Positions 25,357 to 33,800 of a stretch of DNA of 64,000 nucleotides are shown in pieces; within the stretch, counting starts at the first letter, position 1, and each line of letters opens with the position of its first letter. The stretch is from Variovorax sp. PMC12. Lineage in GTDB: Bacteria; Pseudomonadota; Gammaproteobacteria; Burkholderiales; Burkholderiaceae_C. Where the stretch lies: NCBI RefSeq assembly GCF_003019815.1, contig NZ_CP027773.1, forward strand, positions 4,552,501-4,616,500. Direction: 5' to 3'. The position numbers were made by a program, and so were the translations under genes. The notes below the pieces were generated by a model, which saw only the letters and a list, made by a program, of their open reading frames with translations, ran no database searches and was not told where the DNA came from.

Positions 25357-27213
25357 ATGCAAGGACTCTGGGACCTCAATACCTTCGAACCGCGCCTCGA
25401 CGTCGTCGTGCCCGGCGACACCATTCCCGCGATGTTCTGGAATGCCGTCAAGCAGCGCGGCGACACCGTCTGGATGCGGCAGAAAGAGCTCGGCATCTGG
25501 CGCAGCTGGAGCTGGCACCAGACCGCCGACGCCGTGCGCGAGATCGCGGCCGGCCTGCAGGCCATCGGCTTTGCGCCCGGCGAGTGCGCCTCCATCCTGT
25601 CGAACACCGTCATCGAATGGGTGCTGGCAGACCTGGCCGTGCTCAGCTGCGGCGGCGTGTCCAACGGCATCTACCCGACCGACGCCGCCTCGCAGGTGCA
25701 CTACCTGTGCGAAGACTCGCGCACCACCGTGCTCTTCGTGGAAGACGACGAGCAGCTCGACAAGGCGCTCGAAGTGCGCGCCGGCCTGCCGGGCCTGCGC
25801 CGCATCGTGGTGTTCGACATGGAAGGCCTGCGCGACCTCGACGACCCGGGCGTGATGAGCCTCGATGCGCTGCGCGAACTCGGGCGCGCGCGCCTGTCGG
25901 CCGATCCGCGGGCGGTGGAGCGCACCGTGGCCGCCTGCCGGCCCGAAGACCTCGCCATCCTCGTCTATACATCGGGCACCACCGGCAAGCCCAAGGGCGC
26001 CATGCACAGCCACGCGGGGCTGGTGTACACCGCGCGCGGCTACAACACGCTCATCGCGCAGGACGAGAAAGACGAGCGCATGTGCTTCCTGCCGCTGTGC
26101 CACATCGCCGAGCGCATGGGCGGTGAGTACTTCGCTATGTACACCGGCTCCATCCTCAACTTCGTCGAGAACCCCGAGACCGTGCCGGAGAACGTGCGCG
26201 AGATCGCGCCCACCGTGTTCACCGCGGTGCCGCGCGTGTGGGAGAAGTTCTATTCGGGCGTGATGATCGCGCTGAAGGAAGCGAGCCCGCTGCAGCAGGC
26301 CGCCTACAGGTGGAGCATCGGCGTGGGTGAAGCCATCGCGGCGAAAGTGCTGGCCGGCGAGCCGGTCGGCGCGGGGCTCAAGCTCAAGTTCAGGCTCGCG
26401 CGGCTGCTGGCGCTGGACAACGCGCGCAAGCTCATCGGCATCCATCGCTCGCGCTTTCTCGTGACGGGCGCGGCGCCGATTTCGCCCGAGCTGGTCAAGT
26501 GGTACCTGGCGCTCGGCGTGCCGATGCTGGAGGTGTGGGGCATGACGGAGTCCTGCGGCGCTTCCACCGCGGTGCCGGCGACGCGCATCAAGCCCGGCTC
26601 CATCGGGCCGGCCACGGGCTACAACGAGGTGCGCATCGACCCGGTCACCGGCGAGATCCTGGTGCGCGGCCCCAATGTCTTCATGGGTTACCTCAACCTG
26701 CCGGAGAAAACGGCCGAGACGATCGACGCCGAAGGCTGGCTGCACACGGGCGACGTCGGCGTGATGGACGAGGACGGGTATTTCCGCATCACCGACCGGA
26801 TGAAAGACATCATCATCACGGCAGGTGGCAAGAACGTCACGCCGAGCGAGCTGGAGAACGAACTCAAGTTCAGCCTCTACATCACCGACGCCGTGGTGAT
26901 CGGCGACAAGAAGCCCTACCTCACGGTGATCGTCATGATCGACCAGGAGAACGTCGAGAAGTTTGCGCAGGACAACGACGTGCCGTTCAGCAACTACGAG
27001 AGCCTGACGCGCACGAAGGAAGTGCTGGACCTAATACAGGGCGAGATCGACCGCGTCAACGCCAAGTTCGCGCGCGTGGAGCAGATCAAGAAATTCTTCC
27101 TGCTCGAGACGCAGCTGAGCGCCGAGGACGAGGAGCTCACGCCCACGATGAAGCTCAAGCGCAAGCTGGTGCAGACCAAGTACGCCGAGCGCATAGAAGC
27201 CATGTACCGGTGA
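25357..27213 (+). CDS. AMP-forming acyl-CoA synthetase (long-chain type)
   Basis: Activates a carboxylic acid with ATP and CoA. The 618 residues show the adenylation P-loop ILVYTSGTTGKPKGAMHSH, the PLCHIAERMGG and TAVPRVWEKFY segments typical of the FAA1-like branch, EVWGMTESCGA, GWLHTGDVGVMDEDGYFRITDRMKDIIITAGGKNVTPSELE and a C-terminal catalytic Lys region (MKLKRKLVQTKYAERI). Its place within the Liv operon suggests that the imported acid is trapped as a CoA ester on entry. A fatty, branched or aromatic acid is possible; the sequence does not decide. Confidence 0.92.
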   Translation: MQGLWDLNTFEPRLDVVVPGDTIPAMFWNAVKQRGDTVWMRQKELGIWRSWSWHQTADAVREIAAGLQAIGFAPGECASILSNTVIEWVLADLAVLSCGGVSNGIYPTDAASQVHYLCEDSRTTVLFVEDDEQLDKALEVRAGLPGLRRIVVFDMEGLRDLDDPGVMSLDALRELGRARLSADPRAVERTVAACRPEDLAILVYTSGTTGKPKGAMHSHAGLVYTARGYNTLIAQDEKDERMCFLPLCHIAERMGGEYFAMYTGSILNFVENPETVPENVREIAPTVFTAVPRVWEKFYSGVMIALKEASPLQQAAYRWSIGVGEAIAAKVLAGEPVGAGLKLKFRLARLLALDNARKLIGIHRSRFLVTGAAPISPELVKWYLALGVPMLEVWGMTESCGASTAVPATRIKPGSIGPATGYNEVRIDPVTGEILVRGPNVFMGYLNLPEKTAETIDAEGWLHTGDVGVMDEDGYFRITDRMKDIIITAGGKNVTPSELENELKFSLYITDAVVIGDKKPYLTVIVMIDQENVEKFAQDNDVPFSNYESLTRTKEVLDLIQGEIDRVNAKFARVEQIKKFFLLETQLSAEDEELTPTMKLKRKLVQTKYAERIEAMYR

Positions 27214-27247
27214 TCCGTTTTTTTCGTCAACCCGAGGAGACAACCGC

Positions 27248-28414
27248 ATGAAGCTCAAGACTCTGACGACGCTGGCCGTGCTGGGCCTGACCGCGACGCT
27301 TGCGTCCGCGCAACAGCAGCAGGGCGTGACCAAGGACGAGATCCGCATCGGCACCATCCAGGACCTGTCGGGCCCGCTGGCGGGCTTCGGCAAGCAGGCG
27401 CGCAACGGCATGCAGCTGCGCGTGGACGAACTCAACGAGCAGGGCAACGTCAACGGGCGCAAGCTGAAGCTGTTCGTGGAAGATTCGGGCTACGACCCGA
27501 AGAAGGCCGTGCTGGCCGCGCAGAAGCTGGTGAACCAGGAAAAGATCTTCATCATGGCCGGCCACATCGGCACGGCGCAGAACATGGCGGCGATGCCGGT
27601 GCAGTTCGACAAGAACGTCATCAACTACATGCCCATCACCGCGGCGCGCGAAATGTACGAGCCGCTGAACCGGCTGAAGTATTCGTTCGCCGCCACCTAC
27701 TACGACCAGATCCGCCTGGCCTTGCCGAAGATGATCAAGGACAAGGGCGCCAAGAAGGTCTGCACCATCTACCAGGACGACGAGTTCGGCCTGGAGGTGC
27801 AGCGCGGCGCCGAGGCGGGCCTGAAGGCCGCGGGCATGGAGCTGGCCGAGAAGACTTCGTTCAAGCGCGGCGCCACCGACTTCAGCTCGCAGGTCGCGAA
27901 GATGAAGGCCGCCAACTGCGACCTCGTGGTGCTCGGCACCATCATCCGCGAGACCATCGGCACCGTGGGCGAGGCGCGCAAGACCGGCTTCAACCCGACC
28001 TTCCTGGGCTCCAGCGCGGCCTACACCGACCTGATCCACAAGCTCGGCGGCAAGGCGATGGACGGCGTCTACGCCACCATGACGGTGCAGAACCCCTACA
28101 CCGACGAGCAATCGCAGCCGCTGCGCTTCTGGGCCAACAAGTACAAGACCAAGTTCAACGAAGACCCGACCGTGTTCTCGGTGTACGGCTACGTGATCAT
28201 CGACTCGTTCATCAAGGCCGCGACCAAGGCCGGCCCGAACCTCACGACCGACAGCTTCATCAAGGCGATGGACAGCATCACCTTCGAGCCCGACATGTTC
28301 GGCAGCCCGAAGAGCACCTACACGGCCACCAAGCGCCTGGGCAACGACCAGTCACGCTTGTCGCAGATCAAGGACGGCAAGTGGGTGGTGGTCTCGGACT
28401 ATGTGACACCATGA
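27248..28414 (+). CDS. livK: Liv-type periplasmic substrate-binding protein
   Basis: The receptor of the ABC system, 388 residues with a signal peptide (MKLKTLTTLAVLGLTATLASAQ). It has the family start GVTKDEIRIGTIQDLSGPLAGFGKQARNGMQLRVDELN, then YDPKKAVLAAQKLVNQEKIFIMAG, YQDDEFGLEVQRGAEAGLKAAG and NPTFLGSSAAYTDLI. GAGGAGA precedes the ATG. This sub-type with PLAGFGKQ and a linked acyl-CoA ligase is common for aromatic and short-chain organic acids in Comamonadaceae, by memory rather than by search. Confidence 0.92.
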   Translation: MKLKTLTTLAVLGLTATLASAQQQQGVTKDEIRIGTIQDLSGPLAGFGKQARNGMQLRVDELNEQGNVNGRKLKLFVEDSGYDPKKAVLAAQKLVNQEKIFIMAGHIGTAQNMAAMPVQFDKNVINYMPITAAREMYEPLNRLKYSFAATYYDQIRLALPKMIKDKGAKKVCTIYQDDEFGLEVQRGAEAGLKAAGMELAEKTSFKRGATDFSSQVAKMKAANCDLVVLGTIIRETIGTVGEARKTGFNPTFLGSSAAYTDLIHKLGGKAMDGVYATMTVQNPYTDEQSQPLRFWANKYKTKFNEDPTVFSVYGYVIIDSFIKAATKAGPNLTTDSFIKAMDSITFEPDMFGSPKSTYTATKRLGNDQSRLSQIKDGKWVVVSDYVTP

Positions 28415-28421
28415 CGGGACC

Positions 28422-28895
28422 ATGCCCACCCATTCCCCCAGTTTCTGGTTGATGAAATCCGAGCCCGACGAGGTCTCGATCGACGATGCGCTCGCCGCGC
28501 CCGACGCCACCGTGGCGTGGACCGGCGTGCGCAACTATCAGGCACGCAACTTCATGCGCGACGGCATGAAGGTCGGCGACGGCGTGCTCTTCTATCACTC
28601 GAGCTGCCCGGAGCCGGGCATTGCCGGCATCGCGCGGGTGGCCTCGGGCATCAAGCCCGACCCGACGCAGTTCGACCCGAAGTCGCCCTATTACGACGCG
28701 GGCGCCAAGCCGGAAGATCCGCGCTGGCTGCTGGTGGACGTGCAGGCGCTGCGCAAGACGCGGCTGCTGGCGCTGCCCGAGCTGCGCGCCAGGCCCGAGC
28801 TGGCCGACCTGGTGGTGCTGCGCAAGGGCAACCGGCTGTCGATCACGCCGGTGGAGCCGGTGCACTGGAAGATCATCGAGAAGATGCTGGCCTGA
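28422..28895 (+). CDS. EVE-domain protein
   Basis: A 157-residue single-domain protein of the EVE/thymocyte nuclear protein 1 group, PUA-related folds that bind modified bases. Typical segments are FWLMKSEPDEVSIDD, WTGVRNYQARNFMRDGMKVGDGVLFYHSS and GIAGIARVASG, then PRWLLVDVQALRK and LSITPVEPVHWKII. The length is the family norm. The gene starts 7 bases after livK but is probably functionally unrelated. It converges on marC with 4 bases between stops. Confidence 0.92.
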   Translation: MPTHSPSFWLMKSEPDEVSIDDALAAPDATVAWTGVRNYQARNFMRDGMKVGDGVLFYHSSCPEPGIAGIARVASGIKPDPTQFDPKSPYYDAGAKPEDPRWLLVDVQALRKTRLLALPELRARPELADLVVLRKGNRLSITPVEPVHWKIIEKMLA

Positions 28896-28899
28896 AGGC

Positions 28900-29553
28900 T
28901 CAGCCGATCTTGTTCAGGATCGGGAACAGCTTGCCCAGGCCGTCGGCCATCACCTCGACCGCGAGCGCCGCGAGGATCAGGCCCATCAGCCGCGTCATGA
29001 TGTTGATGCCGGTCTTGCCGAGCACGCGCGCGATCGGCTGCGCGAGCGAAAACGCCAGGGCGGTCGCCAGCGCCACCACCACGCCGTAGCCCACCAGGAT
29101 GGCAAGCTCCCACAGGTGCTGCGCCTTGTCGGCGTAGATCACCACGGTGGAAATGGTGGCCGGCCCGGTGAGCAGCGGAATGGTGAGCGGCACCACGGCA
29201 ATCGACGCGCCCATCGACGCCTTGACCTCGGTGGCGCGCAGCTCTTCGACGTTGGTCTTGCTCTCGGCCGGCTTGGCGTTGAGCATCGACAGCGAACTCA
29301 TGAGCAGCAGCAGCCCGCCGCCGACCTGGAAGCTCGCGATCGAGATGCCGAAGAACGACAGCAGCTGCAGCCCCAGCAGCGCGCTCACGGCAATGACCAC
29401 GAACGCGCTGAAGGCCGACATGCGCACCGTGTGGCGGCGCTGCGCGTCGCTGTAGCCCTGGGTGTAGTGGATGAAGAAAGGCACGATGGCCAGCGGGTTG
29501 ACGATGGCCACCAGCGTGACCAGCGGCTTGATCAGGTCCATCGATGTGCTCAT
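28900..29553 (-). CDS. marC: MarC-family integral membrane protein
   Basis: A 217-residue protein with about six hydrophobic helices. The N-terminus IKPLVTLVAIVNPLAIVPFFIHYTQGYSDAQRR and the central VVPLTIPLLTGPATISTVVIYADK are the MarC/NAAT signature halves. Despite its name, no role in multiple antibiotic resistance has held up for the family, and the transported substrate is unsettled. The SDR gene ends 3 bases upstream, so the two form one operon. Confidence 0.92.
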   Translation of the reverse strand: MSTSMDLIKPLVTLVAIVNPLAIVPFFIHYTQGYSDAQRRHTVRMSAFSAFVVIAVSALLGLQLLSFFGISIASFQVGGGLLLLMSSLSMLNAKPAESKTNVEELRATEVKASMGASIAVVPLTIPLLTGPATISTVVIYADKAQHLWELAILVGYGVVVALATALAFSLAQPIARVLGKTGINIMTRLMGLILAALAVEVMADGLGKLFPILNKIG

Positions 29554-29556
29554 GGC

Positions 29557-30303
29557 TCAGCGGCCTCCGGTGACGTCGAGCAATGCCATCGTGGTGTAGC
29601 TGGCCTCTGCCGACAGCAGCCATAGGATGGCGCCGGCAATCTCGTGGGCGGTGCCGGCGCGCTTCATCGGGATCTGCGGGCCCAGCGCGGCGGCGCGGTC
29701 GGGCAGGCCGCCGGAGGCGTGGATCTCGGTGTCGATCACGCCGGGGCGCACCGCGTTCACCCGGATGCCTTCGTCCGCCACTTCCTTGGCCAGGCCGACG
29801 GTGAAGGTGTCGATGGCGCCCTTGCTCGCGGCGTAGTCGACGTACTGGCCCGGCGAGCCCAGGCGCGAGGCGCCGCTGGAAACGTTGACGATGGCCCCGC
29901 CCGTGCCGCCGTGCCTCGTGCTCATGCGGCGCACGGCCTCGCGCGCGCACAGGAAGCTGCCGATCACGTTGATGCGGAACATGCGCTCCAGGCGCGCCAC
30001 GCTCATTTCGTCGACGCGGGCCGTCACGTCGACGATGCCCGCGTTGTTCACCAGCGCGGTGAGGCGGCCCAGTTTGGCGTCGACCTGCTCGAACATGGCG
30101 AGCACCTGGGCCTCGTCGCCCACGTCGGCCCGCACCGCCATGGCCGTGCCGCCTTCCGCGCGGATGGCGCGCACCACTTCGTCGGCGGCCAGCGAATTGC
30201 TGGCGTAGTTGACGGCGACCGCATAGCCGCGCTTCGCGGCGAGCCGCGCGGTGGCGGCGCCGATGCCGCGCCCGCCGCCCGTGATCAAGAGCACCTGGTC
30301 CAA
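29557..30303 (-). CDS. Short-chain dehydrogenase/reductase
   Basis: A 248-residue classical SDR. It has the coenzyme motif TGGGRGIGAATA, NNAG in the fourth strand, Ser in VSSGASRLGSP and the catalytic YVDYAASK. It ends with AEASYTTMALLDVTGGR, where many relatives have TGxxxxVDGG. An Arg-rich, NADPH-type cofactor preference is plausible but was not established. The substrate is unknown. It is divergent from the HCCA isomerase-like gene across 71 bases and co-transcribed with marC. Confidence 0.9.
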   Translation of the reverse strand: MDQVLLITGGGRGIGAATARLAAKRGYAVAVNYASNSLAADEVVRAIRAEGGTAMAVRADVGDEAQVLAMFEQVDAKLGRLTALVNNAGIVDVTARVDEMSVARLERMFRINVIGSFLCAREAVRRMSTRHGGTGGAIVNVSSGASRLGSPGQYVDYAASKGAIDTFTVGLAKEVADEGIRVNAVRPGVIDTEIHASGGLPDRAAALGPQIPMKRAGTAHEIAGAILWLLSAEASYTTMALLDVTGGR

Positions 30304-30374
30304 AACCTACCTCCTGCAGAGAAACTGCGCGTCAGTTAAAACCGTCGGCTGATTACATCACCGGGGGCATGCGA

Positions 30375-30980
30375 ATGAGCACGAGCAAGACGATCGACTA
30401 TTACTTTCCTCCGCAGAGCCCGTGGACGTATCTGGGACATTCCCGCTTCGTGGCGATCGCCAAGGCCGCGGGCGCCACGGTGCGGGTGCGGCCCATCGAC
30501 ATGGGCAGCGTGTTCCCGGTGTCGGGCGGGCTGCCGCTGGGCAAGCGGGCACCGCAGCGGCAGGCCTACCGGCTGGTCGAACTCGAGCGCTTCTCGCGCC
30601 ACCTGGGACTGCCGCTGAATCCGAAGCCGAAGTTCTTTCCGGTCGCCGGGGACGACGCGGCCCGGCTGATCATCGCGGTCGACCTGCACGACGGCACCGA
30701 CGCCGCCCTGCGCATGTGCGCGGCGGTGTTCGAAGCGGTGTGGGTGCAGGAGCGGAACATCGGCGACCCGAACGTGCTCGAAGCGCTGGTCGCCGAGTGC
30801 GGCCTGCCGGCCAAGCGCGCCGAGCAGTCGCAGAGCCAGGCGGTGCAGGAGCGCTACGAGGCCTACACGCAGGAGGCCATCGACATCCAGGTCTTCGGCG
30901 CGCCGAGCTACGTGATCGATGGCGAAATATTCTGGGGGCAGGATCGCCTCGACTTCGTCGAACGGGCGCTGCGCGCGTAG
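30375..30980 (+). CDS. 2-hydroxychromene-2-carboxylate isomerase-like (DsbA/GST-kappa fold) protein
   Basis: Predicted 201 residues from ATG 30375; ATG 30369 is also in frame but too near the GGGGG ribosome site. The start IDYYFPPQSPWTYLGHSRF carries the catalytic Ser of the HCCA isomerase group, and the tail VFGAPSYVIDGEIFWGQDRLDFVERAL is highly characteristic. Family enzymes isomerise naphthalene-pathway intermediates using glutathione, but many members have unknown substrates. No naphthalene genes are nearby, so the role here is open. Confidence 0.88.
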   Translation: MSTSKTIDYYFPPQSPWTYLGHSRFVAIAKAAGATVRVRPIDMGSVFPVSGGLPLGKRAPQRQAYRLVELERFSRHLGLPLNPKPKFFPVAGDDAARLIIAVDLHDGTDAALRMCAAVFEAVWVQERNIGDPNVLEALVAECGLPAKRAEQSQSQAVQERYEAYTQEAIDIQVFGAPSYVIDGEIFWGQDRLDFVERALRA

Positions 30981-31041
30981 CCCGGCGTCCGTTCATTCAT
31001 TCATTTATCTGTTTCGATTCACCATCCAGGAGTAACAGCAC

Positions 31042-31725
31042 ATGGGCCAATTCATCGATCTCACCGCCAAGGACGGCTTCACTTTTCCCGCCTACGTGGC
31101 CGAACCCGCGGGCAAGCCGCGCGGCGCGGTGGTCGTGGTGCAGGAGATCTTCGGCGTGAACTCGCACATCCGCTCGGTGGCCGACGGCTATGCGGCCGAG
31201 GGCTACCTCGCCGTGGCGCCGTCGACCTTCCATCGCGTCAAGCCGGGCGTGGAGCTGGGCTATTCGGACGATGACATGAAGAACGGCTTCGGCCTGAAGA
31301 CGGCGGTCGAGGCGTTGCCCGCGCCCGGCGTGCTGCAGGACATCGAGGCGTCGATCGCCTATGCGTCGAAGGCCGGCAAGGTCGGCATCGTCGGCTACTG
31401 CTGGGGCGGCCTGCTGGTGTGGCGCGCGGCCGCGCTGCTGCCGGGCCTGTCGGCGGCGGCGCCGTACTACGGCGGCGGCATGACCACGCCGGAAGAAACC
31501 GCTCGCCAGCCCAAGGTGCCGGTGCTCGCGCACTTCGGCAACCAGGACCACTGGATTCCGCTGGACACCATCGAGACCTTCAAGAAGGCGCATCCCGAAG
31601 TGGAAGTGCATGTGTACCCGGTCGGCCACGGCTTCAACTGCGACCAGCGCGGTTCGTACGACGCGGACGCTGCCAAGCTGGCGCGCGAGCGCACGCTGGC
31701 GTTCTTCGCCAAGCATCTCGGCTGA
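31042..31725 (+). CDS. Dienelactone hydrolase family protein
   Basis: A 227-residue alpha/beta hydrolase. QEIFGVNSHIR holds the family Glu, GYCWGG holds the Cys nucleophile, GNQDHWIP the Asp and YPVGHGFNCD the His. This complete Cys-Asp-His set matches carboxymethylenebutenolidase, which opens dienelactone in chlorocatechol breakdown, but generalist members are common. An AGGAG site precedes the ATG. No other catechol genes are adjacent. It is followed by a strong bidirectional terminator and the convergent lysR-type gene. Confidence 0.9.
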   Translation: MGQFIDLTAKDGFTFPAYVAEPAGKPRGAVVVVQEIFGVNSHIRSVADGYAAEGYLAVAPSTFHRVKPGVELGYSDDDMKNGFGLKTAVEALPAPGVLQDIEASIAYASKAGKVGIVGYCWGGLLVWRAAALLPGLSAAAPYYGGGMTTPEETARQPKVPVLAHFGNQDHWIPLDTIETFKKAHPEVEVHVYPVGHGFNCDQRGSYDADAAKLARERTLAFFAKHLG

Positions 31726-31746
31726 GCGGGTTGCCGCGCTGAATGA

Positions 31747-31771
31747 AAAAACCCGGCGCTGCCGGGTTTTT
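31747..31771. terminator. Bidirectional terminator
   Basis: An 11-bp stem (AAAAACCCGGC / GCCGGGTTTTT) with a 3-base loop lies between two convergent genes. A-tract on the left and T-tract on the right make it active in both directions. It touches the stop of the lysR-type gene. Confidence 0.92.
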
Positions 31772-32679
31772 CAATGGCTCTTGCGCGGCGTGCTGCCGGG
31801 GCCCACGCGGGTCTGCAGGAAGTCGAGCAGCGCGCGCAGCGCGGCGCTGTTGTGGCGCCGCTGCAGGTAGGCGGCCGAAAGCCACATGTCCTTGCGGGCG
31901 TAGTCCTGCAGCACCGGCACCAGTTCGCCGTGGTCCAGGTGCGACTGCACCAGGATCGACGGCAGGTAGATGACGCCGAAACCATGCATCGCCACGCGGA
32001 TGAGCGGCGCGCCTTCGGTGCAGTCCATGCGGCTTTTCACCGGCACGTCGAGCGGCGTGCCGTTGTCGTCGAAGCGCCAGACCGGCTGCTGGCCCAGCAG
32101 CGAGAACGTCAGGGCTTCGTGGCTGGAAAGATCGCGCGGATGCTCGGGCTTGCCGTGCTTCTTCCAGTAGACCGGGGAAGCGCAGACCACCATGTTCATG
32201 AGCCGCAGCTTGCGCACGATGAGGTTGGCGTCCTCGACCGGACCGCTGCGCAGCTCGACGTCGATGCCTTCCTCGGCGAGGTCGACGGTGCGGTTGGTCA
32301 GCTGCAGGCTGATCGTCACGTCGGGGTAGTAGCGCATGAAATCGGCCAGCAGGTTCGGGAATTCGCCGCTGCCCATGCCGTGCGGGGCCGAGATGCGCAG
32401 CCGTCCGCTGGGCTGGCTGGCGCGCTCCTGCAGTTCCGACTGGGTGAGCTCGACCATCTCCAGCATCGGCGTGCTGCGCTCCAGCAGCAGCTGGCCGGCG
32501 TCGGTGAGGCTCACGGAGCGCGTGGAGCGGTTGAGGAGACGCACGCCGAAGCGGGTTTCCAGCTCGGCCACATACTTGCTGACCGTGGCCTTCGACATGT
32601 CGAGCCTCTTGGCTGCCTGGGAAAAGCTGCCGTGGGAGGCGACTTCCCGGAAGGTTCTGATCAGATCGAGACTGTCCAT
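31771..32679 (-). CDS. LysR-family transcriptional regulator
   Basis: A 302-residue regulator. The N-terminal helix-turn-helix is FREVASHGSFSQAAKRLDMSKATVSKYVAELETRFGVRLLNRSTRSVSLT, followed by the linker helix and a substrate-binding-type effector domain (GRLRISAPHGMGSGEFPNLLADFMRYYPDV, VVCASPVYWKKHG, YLPSILVQSHLDHGELVPVL). This belongs to the large CrgA/AaeR-like branch by pattern. The 117-bp gap to the divergent small secreted protein gene holds both promoters and could be its target site. Confidence 0.93.
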   Translation of the reverse strand: MDSLDLIRTFREVASHGSFSQAAKRLDMSKATVSKYVAELETRFGVRLLNRSTRSVSLTDAGQLLLERSTPMLEMVELTQSELQERASQPSGRLRISAPHGMGSGEFPNLLADFMRYYPDVTISLQLTNRTVDLAEEGIDVELRSGPVEDANLIVRKLRLMNMVVCASPVYWKKHGKPEHPRDLSSHEALTFSLLGQQPVWRFDDNGTPLDVPVKSRMDCTEGAPLIRVAMHGFGVIYLPSILVQSHLDHGELVPVLQDYARKDMWLSAAYLQRRHNSAALRALLDFLQTRVGPGSTPRKSH

Positions 32680-32796
32680 GTGAATGAGCCCATTGTTTCC
32701 GTTTTGGGAACGCGATGGTTCGATTCTCCCGGGTTTTTCCTAGCCGGATTGGGCGACACTTCGGTTACACGCCGCCGCTTGACCGAAGGAACCGAC

Positions 32797-33123
32797 ATGA
32801 AGACCTCGAACATCATTGCCGCAGCAGCCCTGTCGATGCTGGCCGCCGCCGGTGTGCGGGCCCAGGGCTACGCGCCGGTTCAGCCGCTTCAGGCCACGAC
32901 CAGCCGGGCCGACGTGGCGGCGGGGGCGGACGCCGCGGCGCGCGCCGGCAACATCTATGGCGACGTGGTGCCGGAGCCCCTGCGCTCGCGGCCCGGCGTG
33001 CGGGACCGGGCGTCGGTTCGGGCCGAAGCCGTGGCCGCCGCCCATGCGCCGAACCAGAACCTCGACCGCCGCGCCTTCTTCAACAGTGAAGTGCCGCCGC
33101 AGATCGGCACCGGGCGTCCGTAG
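32797..33123 (+). CDS. Small secreted protein, divergent member of a local family
   Basis: A 108-residue protein with a clear signal peptide (MKTSNIIAAAALSMLAAAGVRAQ). The mature part has TTSRADVAAGADAAARAGNIYGD and RASVRAEAVAAAHAPNQNLDRR, which matches the repeat unit of the proteins at 33344 and 60010 in looser form. No catalytic motif is present. An AAGGAACC site lies near the ATG. The gene has its own strong terminator. Similar small proteins are frequent in Comamonadaceae; their function is unknown. Confidence 0.8.
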   Translation: MKTSNIIAAAALSMLAAAGVRAQGYAPVQPLQATTSRADVAAGADAAARAGNIYGDVVPEPLRSRPGVRDRASVRAEAVAAAHAPNQNLDRRAFFNSEVPPQIGTGRP

Positions 33124-33149
33124 CCACTGGCGTAGAGGCATTTGCAAGG

Positions 33150-33182
33150 GGCCGGACCGGTGCGAACCGGTCCGGCCTTTTT
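33150..33182 (+). terminator. Strong rho-independent terminator
   Basis: A perfect 12-bp stem (GGCCGGACCGGT / ACCGGTCCGGCC) with a GCGA loop is followed by five T, ending the small secreted protein gene before it. Confidence 0.93.
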
Positions 33183-33343
33183 GCTTGCATGCCTTCATGT
33201 CGTCATTGTTTCAATAGAGGAAACACGGTGTCTCTGATTGGCGCGTTTCGGCCATGTGATTCGCCCCGAAACTCGCTGCACAGGCAAGCGACCATGCAAG
33301 CCTGGTGGACAAACGATCCAACGAACATCCAGGAGAAATGAAT

Positions 33344-33712
33344 ATGAAGACCTCGCAAATCCTCGCAGCTGCCGCCCTGACCCTGTTCGCCGCCGCCGGC
33401 GCGCAAGCAGAAACCTACGAAGGCGTGAACACCGCCGTCTCGACCAAGAGCCGTGCCGACGTGAACGCCGAAGCCGTGCGCACCGCATCGGCGCCGAACC
33501 AGAACGTGACCCGCGGTTCGCGCGGCCCGGAAACGGTCGCCGTGTCGAAGGACCGTTCGATCGTCCAGGCAGAAGCCGTTCGCACCGCCTACGCTCCCGA
33601 CCAGAACGTGACCGGCGGCTCGCGCGTCAACAGCAAGGTCATCTCGACCATGCAGCACCCGATGGACGTTCGCGTTCAAGCCCAGCAAGGTGCTGGCGCA
33701 ACCGCCAAGTAA
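33344..33712 (+). CDS. Small secreted repeat protein
   Basis: Predicted 122 residues from ATG 33344, 8 bases after AGGAG; ATG 33338 is too close to that site. The signal peptide is MKTSQILAAAALTLFAAAGAQA. The mature protein begins ETYEGVNTAV and holds two copies of a unit of about 35 residues, AEAVRTASAPNQNV.RGSR and AEAVRTAYAPDQNV.GGSR, linked by GPETVAVSKD. It is clearly paralogous to the protein at 60010, over the whole length. There are no Cys residues and no known enzymatic motif. An abundant periplasmic or secreted structural or stress protein is conceivable. Confidence 0.85.
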   Translation: MKTSQILAAAALTLFAAAGAQAETYEGVNTAVSTKSRADVNAEAVRTASAPNQNVTRGSRGPETVAVSKDRSIVQAEAVRTAYAPDQNVTGGSRVNSKVISTMQHPMDVRVQAQQGAGATAK

Positions 33713-33755
33713 GACGGACAAGACGGCCGCCCTTCGGGGCCGCCGGATTGAAAAA

Positions 33756-33786
33756 GGGGCCACGCGCGCAGCGTGGCCCCTTTTTT
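33756..33786. terminator. Bidirectional terminator
   Basis: A 10-bp stem (GGGGCCACGC / GCGTGGCCCC) with a 5-base loop, with A-run on the left and six T on the right. It serves both the small secreted protein gene and the convergent corA-type gene. Confidence 0.92.
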
Positions 33787-33800
33787 CATGGGCGCGGCGA

